A program made the translations under genes and the position numbers. The notes beneath the pieces were generated by a model, which was given only the letters and a program-made list of their open reading frames with translations, made no database searches and had not been told where the DNA came from. Source: Sphingomonas albertensis (GTDB lineage Bacteria > Pseudomonadota > Alphaproteobacteria > Sphingomonadales > Sphingomonadaceae). Taken from it: a stretch of 64,000 nucleotides of DNA. Positions 60,275-64,000 of this stretch are shown here, one piece after another; position 1 is the stretch's first letter; every line of letters begins with the position of its first letter. The stretch is from the NCBI RefSeq assembly GCF_014358075.1, contig NZ_JACONT010000001.1, positions 1-64,000 of the forward strand, read 5' to 3'.

Positions 60275-61558
60275 ATGACGCAGACGACCCTGCCCGGAAC
60301 TGGCGCCGCAATGGACCGGCGTATCGAGCGCCCGCACGCCAAACGGCGCACGCTGATCGTGCGCGGCGTTATCGGGCTTGCCGTAGTGGCGGCAGCGGTT
60401 GCGCTGTGGCTGCTCATGCCCGGTGCGAACGCGCTGACCGTCGATGCCGCGGCCATCCGAACCGGCGAAGTCACCCGCGCGCCGTTCCGCGATTTCGTGC
60501 CGCTGCGCGCCGAGGTGGCGCCACTCCGCACCGTGTTCGTGACCGCGATCTCGGGCGGACAGGTCGCCGAAATGGCGGCGAGCGACGGCGCGATAGTCGT
60601 CGCCGGCACGCCGCTCGCACGACTGTCCAACCCCTCGCTCGAGCTCGATGTCGCCAGCCGATCGGCCGAGATCGTCGGGCAGTTGAGCGCGATCAGCGGG
60701 CAGCGGCTGTCGGTGCAGAGCACGCGCCAGGACGGCGCGCGCAATCTGGCCGAGGCGCGCAACGCGCTGTCCAAGGCACGCACGCTGCTCGCGCAGAAGC
60801 AGGTCCTGTTCGAACGAGGGATCATCACACGCGCCGCGATCGATCCGGTGCGCGAGGATGTCGGTTACCAGCAGGCGCGGGTCGCTGCGCTGGATCGTGG
60901 CACGGCGGAAGCGGGCGCGACGCTGGCGGACCAGTCCTCCGGCATCGCCGCGACCGCGCGACAGTTGCGCGAGAGCCTGGCGATGGTCCGTGCCAGCCTG
61001 TCCGCACTGGTGTTGCGCGCGCCAGTCGCGGGACGGCTTACCGCCTTCACGCTGCAGCCCGGCCAGACGCTCAAGGCGGGCGATCCCGTCGGCCAGATCG
61101 ACTCCGAAGGCCAGTGGAAGCTGACCGCCGATGTCGACCAATTCTATCTCGGGCGCGTCCGGGCCGGGCTAGGCGCAGCGGCCGACATCGAGGGGCGCAG
61201 CTATCCCATGACGGTCATCAAGATCCTGCCGCAGGTCACCGAGGGCAGGTTCCGTATCGAACTCGGCTTTCGCGGCGCGGCGCCTGCGGGGCTGAACCGC
61301 GGCCAGACGCTCGACGTCCGGCTTGTCCTGGGCGCGGACCGGCCGGCGGTGGTCGCGCCGTCGGGCGGCTGGCTCGATGCGGGCGGCACCACCGCGTTCG
61401 TGCTCGACGGCGACAAGAAGGCCGTCAGGCGCGCGATCGTCACGGGCCGACGCAATCCCGATCAGGTCGAGATCGTCTCCGGCCTCGCCCCCGGCGAACG
61501 GATCGTGACGACCGCGCTCGGCACCTACACCCCCTTCCAGACCCTTCTCATCCGATAG
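60275..61558 (+). CDS. HlyD/MFP-family periplasmic adaptor
   Basis: 427 residues from MTQTTLPGTGAAMDRR. A membrane anchor at about 30-50 (GLAVVAAAVALWLLMPGA), biotinyl-lipoyl halves (AISGGQVAEMAASDGAIVVA, VLRAPVAGRLTAF) around a coiled-coil hairpin (about 130-235), and beta-barrel and membrane-proximal parts. It should join the ABC permease to an outer-membrane channel. First gene of an operon with an ABC ATPase, a tiny membrane protein and a permease; divergent from the two-component system that probably controls it. Confidence 0.93.
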   Translation: MTQTTLPGTGAAMDRRIERPHAKRRTLIVRGVIGLAVVAAAVALWLLMPGANALTVDAAAIRTGEVTRAPFRDFVPLRAEVAPLRTVFVTAISGGQVAEMAASDGAIVVAGTPLARLSNPSLELDVASRSAEIVGQLSAISGQRLSVQSTRQDGARNLAEARNALSKARTLLAQKQVLFERGIITRAAIDPVREDVGYQQARVAALDRGTAEAGATLADQSSGIAATARQLRESLAMVRASLSALVLRAPVAGRLTAFTLQPGQTLKAGDPVGQIDSEGQWKLTADVDQFYLGRVRAGLGAAADIEGRSYPMTVIKILPQVTEGRFRIELGFRGAAPAGLNRGQTLDVRLVLGADRPAVVAPSGGWLDAGGTTAFVLDGDKKAVRRAIVTGRRNPDQVEIVSGLAPGERIVTTALGTYTPFQTLLIR

Positions 61559-61567
61559 GATTCGATC

Positions 61568-62248
61568 ATGATCCAGCTACAGGACCTCAGCCGCACCTAT
61601 GCCTCGGACGAGATCGAGACGACCGCGCTCGGCGGCATCGATCTGGCGGTCGAGGCGGGCGAATTCGTCGCGATCATGGGGCCGTCGGGCTGCGGCAAAT
61701 CGACGCTACTCAACATCATCGGCACGATCGACCGACCGACGGACGGGCGATATCTGTTCGAAGGTGCCGACATCGCCCATGCGCCGGAAGCGCAGCTCGC
61801 CCGGCTTCGCCGCGACCGGCTGGGCTTCGTGTTCCAGAGCTTCAACCTGATCGACGAGCTGACCATCGCCGAAAACGTCGCGCTCGGGCTCGCCTATCGG
61901 ACGATGCCAGCGCGCGAGAAGAAGGACCGTGTGGCCGCGGCGATGGACCGGGTCGGAATCGCGCATCGCCAACGGCATCACCCGCACCAATTGTCGGGCG
62001 GCCAGCAACAGCGTGCCGCGATCGCGCGCGCGATCGTCGGCGAGCCGCGGCTGATCCTGGCGGACGAGCCGACCGGCAACCTGGATACCGAGAACGGCGC
62101 GCAGGTGATGGACATCCTCAGCCAGCTCAATGCGGAAGGCGCGACGATCGTGATGGTCACGCACAGCCCGTCGCATGCCGATATCGCCAAGCGGACGGTG
62201 CACATGCTCGACGGGCGTATCCTCTCGTCGGCTCGGCGCGCCGCCTGA
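61568..62248 (+). CDS. ABC transporter ATP-binding protein (LolD/MacB-like)
   Basis: 226 residues. Walker A GPSGCGKST, Q-loop VFQSFNLIDELT, signature LSGGQQQR, Walker B LILADEPTGNLD and switch histidine VTHSP. MacB/LolD group by sequence, energising the permease at 62375. Its stop overlaps the start of the 38-residue protein (TGATG). Confidence 0.96.
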   Translation: MIQLQDLSRTYASDEIETTALGGIDLAVEAGEFVAIMGPSGCGKSTLLNIIGTIDRPTDGRYLFEGADIAHAPEAQLARLRRDRLGFVFQSFNLIDELTIAENVALGLAYRTMPAREKKDRVAAAMDRVGIAHRQRHHPHQLSGGQQQRAAIARAIVGEPRLILADEPTGNLDTENGAQVMDILSQLNAEGATIVMVTHSPSHADIAKRTVHMLDGRILSSARRAA

Positions 62249-62364
62249 TGCGCCGCTCGCTCCAGATGATCGTGTTGCTGCTGCTCGTGGTGGTGCTCGT
62301 CCGTCATCTTGCCGCGACCAAGCCCGGCCCCACGCCCGGCCCCGATTCCGCAAGCGACGCCTGA
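62248..62364 (+). CDS. 38-residue membrane protein in ABC operon
   Basis: MRRSLQMIVLLLLVVVLVRH forms one membrane helix, followed by a Pro/Gly-rich tail. Its ATG overlaps the ATPase stop and the permease starts 10 nt after it, so translation is coupled. Probably a small subunit or chance frame; the coupling supports it being real. Confidence 0.6.
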   Translation: MRRSLQMIVLLLLVVVLVRHLAATKPGPTPGPDSASDA

Positions 62365-62374
62365 AGGAACCGCC

Positions 62375-64000
62375 ATGTCCGCGCTCACCAGTCTCTATCG
62401 CTCGCTCGCGCATCACCGGTTGTTCGCGCTGCTCAACATCGGCGGTCTCGCGCTCGGGATCGCGACGTTCCTCGTCCTGTTCCTCTTCGTGCGGTTCGAG
62501 ACCGGGTACGACCGCGTATTGCCGCAACAAGACCGGTTGTGGGTGATGGAGGAGCGCTATGTGATGCCGGGCTATCCGGCAGACACCAATCCGAACACGA
62601 TGGGTAGCGAGCTCAAGATCCTGCAGGCGGATTACCCGCAGCTGGTCGGTACGCGCTACATGAACATGGCCGCGACCGTGCAGCAGGGCGGGCAGGCGAC
62701 CGCCGAGGATCTGGGCACGGTCGACCCTAACTTCTTCGATCTCATGCGCTTTCCCGCGGTCGAGGGCGATCCGACAGCAACGCTTGCCGATCCAAACGGC
62801 CTGGTAGTCACGCAGAAGACTGCGCGGAAATATTTCGGGAGCCAGTCGGCGATCGGCCGGACGCTGCAACTGTCGATCGACGGGACGACCTATCCCTACA
62901 AGGTCGGGGCGGTGCTGCGCGACATGCCCGACGACGTCACCTTCAAGAGCGAGATGTTCGCGCAACTGTCGCGGACGCGCTTCGGCAACGAATGGTGGGA
63001 GCACTGGGGCAGCGCGTCGCTGACCACGTTCCTGCGTTTCCCCGACGATGCCGCCGCGCGCGCGTTCGAGGCGCAATTGCCCGCGTTTCTCGATCGCCAC
63101 GCTTATGCCGGGGGCAACGTCAAGAAAGGTGAGTATTTCCAGTCGCTGCGGCCGCTGACCGCGATGCATCTGTATAGTCCGGGCGATCGCGCGATCGTCA
63201 CGACCTTGGGCGCGGTCGGGCTGCTGACGCTGCTGATCGCGATCGTGAACTACGTCAATCTGGCCACCGCTCGCGCCGGGCTGCGTGCGCGCGAGGTGGC
63301 GATGCGCAAGGTGCTGGGCGGCACGCGGCGGTCGCTTATCCGGCAATTCCTGGGCGAGGCGCTGGCGACCGTCGCGGTGGCGGCGCTGATCGGGCTCGCG
63401 CTGGCCGAGATCGCGCTGCCGTTCGTCAACGCGCTTGGCGGAACGTCGCTGGCGATCCGCTATGTCGGTTGGGACGGCGTCGTCGTGCCGCTGGTCCTGC
63501 TGGTCTTGGGCATAGCACTGGTCGCGGGGCTGTATCCCGCGTTCGTGCTGTCGGGGTTTCGCCCGGCGGCGGTGCTCGCCTCGACGCGCGCGCCCGGTGG
63601 TGGGCGTAGCGGCACGAGGCTGCGGAGTGCGCTGGTGGTCGTGCAGTTTGCGATCGCGATCGCATTCGCCATCGCCACCGGGGTCATGCTCAAACAGACC
63701 GAGCATATTCGTGACGCCGATCTCGGGTTTCGTCGCGACGGTTTGATGATCGTCCGCTCGCTGATGACCGGCGGGATCGACTCCCCGCAGCGCGCGGCGA
63801 TCCTGCGTAGCCTCGCGGCGGCCCCCGGCGTCGTCGGCGTCACCGTCGCCAACAATGCCCCGGGCGACCAGAGCACGACCAATTTCTCCGGTTACAGCCG
63901 CGCAGGCACGTCCGGCGCCAAGATATCGTTGATGGATGTCGGCACCGGCCGCGACTATTTCCGCGTGTACGGTGCGCGCCTCGTCGCGGGGCGCCTGTTC
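62375..64000 (+). CDS. ABC transporter permease (MacB/FtsX-like), cut by window edge
   Basis: 542 residues visible; the gene runs off the right edge. ATG with an AAGGAAC site. N-terminal membrane helix (HRLFALLNIGGLALGIATFL), a large periplasmic domain (about 45-270), then the FtsX-type helices with the conserved NYVNLATARAGLRAREVAMR and KVLGGTRRSLIRQFL loop, typical of MacB/YknZ-like exporters. A second copy of the repeat unit begins near residue 405 (LRSALVVVQFAIAIAFAIAT). Substrate unknown. Confidence 0.92.
   Translation, partial: MSALTSLYRSLAHHRLFALLNIGGLALGIATFLVLFLFVRFETGYDRVLPQQDRLWVMEERYVMPGYPADTNPNTMGSELKILQADYPQLVGTRYMNMAATVQQGGQATAEDLGTVDPNFFDLMRFPAVEGDPTATLADPNGLVVTQKTARKYFGSQSAIGRTLQLSIDGTTYPYKVGAVLRDMPDDVTFKSEMFAQLSRTRFGNEWWEHWGSASLTTFLRFPDDAAARAFEAQLPAFLDRHAYAGGNVKKGEYFQSLRPLTAMHLYSPGDRAIVTTLGAVGLLTLLIAIVNYVNLATARAGLRAREVAMRKVLGGTRRSLIRQFLGEALATVAVAALIGLALAEIALPFVNALGGTSLAIRYVGWDGVVVPLVLLVLGIALVAGLYPAFVLSGFRPAAVLASTRAPGGGRSGTRLRSALVVVQFAIAIAFAIATGVMLKQTEHIRDADLGFRRDGLMIVRSLMTGGIDSPQRAAILRSLAAAPGVVGVTVANNAPGDQSTTNFSGYSRAGTSGAKISLMDVGTGRDYFRVYGARLVAGRLF

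Noticed and set aside
61706..63706. 666-residue minus-strand open frame over the ABC genes
   Set aside because: Antisense shadow of the ATPase and permease; composition is Arg/His/Gln-rich with no motifs.
1..64000. CRISPR arrays, tRNA or rRNA genes, complete insertion sequences
   Set aside because: None seen: no regularly spaced direct repeats with unique spacers, no cloverleaf or rRNA sequence, no transposase with terminal repeats.

Overview
The window is GC-rich chromosomal DNA from an alphaproteobacterium, most likely a Sphingomonas-like sphingomonad. The inference rests on protein style, codon use, the TonB receptor/PepSY module and the many SDR-plus-regulator cassettes. No rRNA, tRNA, CRISPR array, complete insertion sequence or origin was found. 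The window opens inside an MFS transporter gene and ends inside an ABC permease gene.

Layout. 1-2.4 kb: LysR regulator divergent from an aldo/keto reductase and MFS pair. 2.8-3.6 kb: rlmJ, the only clear housekeeping gene. 4.1-8.8 kb: ArsR with a frameshifted SRPBCC gene, then a four-gene operon (two SDRs, an NTF2-like protein, a heme-binding-like protein) divergent from a LysR gene. 9.1-16.8 kb: a stress-type block with a Crp/Fnr regulator, a secreted esterase, a carboxymuconolactone decarboxylase-like protein, a small membrane protein, two catalase-like proteins, a DJ-1/PfpI protein and two SDRs. 16.8-18.9 kb: a fused epoxide hydrolase and alpha/beta hydrolase. 19.2-21.3 kb: three unrecognised genes. 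21.5-32.4 kb: a probable oxidative catabolism block (BTAD-type regulator fused to a hydrolase, AraC, P450, cupin, GMC oxidoreductase, glutaminase-ankyrin, carotenoid oxygenase, TetR). 33-37.6 kb: glutaminase pseudogene, then DUF2946/TonB receptor/PepSY operon. 37.9-40.4 kb: integrase remnant joined to orphan CdiA-type toxin and immunity genes. 40.7-52.9 kb: regulator/oxidoreductase pairs. 53.3-57.7 kb: a sulfide/thiol locus (ArsR, peroxiredoxin scar, sulfide:quinone oxidoreductase, TauE/SafE exporter, TlpA-like and DsbA-like proteins). 57.7-64 kb: a two-component system divergent from an HlyD/ABC transport operon.

Two repeat families stand out. A degenerate hairpin-forming element of about 60-110 bp occurs at nine clear places (and one weak one), always in the same orientation and always just downstream of a minus-strand gene end. 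A 26-bp inverted repeat occurs three times between 4.0 and 8.9 kb. There are also several decay scars: a glutaminase fragment, a LysR fragment, an aldo/keto reductase fragment, a broken integrase and a peroxiredoxin/metallo-hydrolase deletion scar.

The best candidates for under-described biology are the orphan toxin/immunity array at 38-40.3 kb, the one-orientation 3'-end repeats, and the two hydrolase fusions at 16.8 and 21.5 kb.
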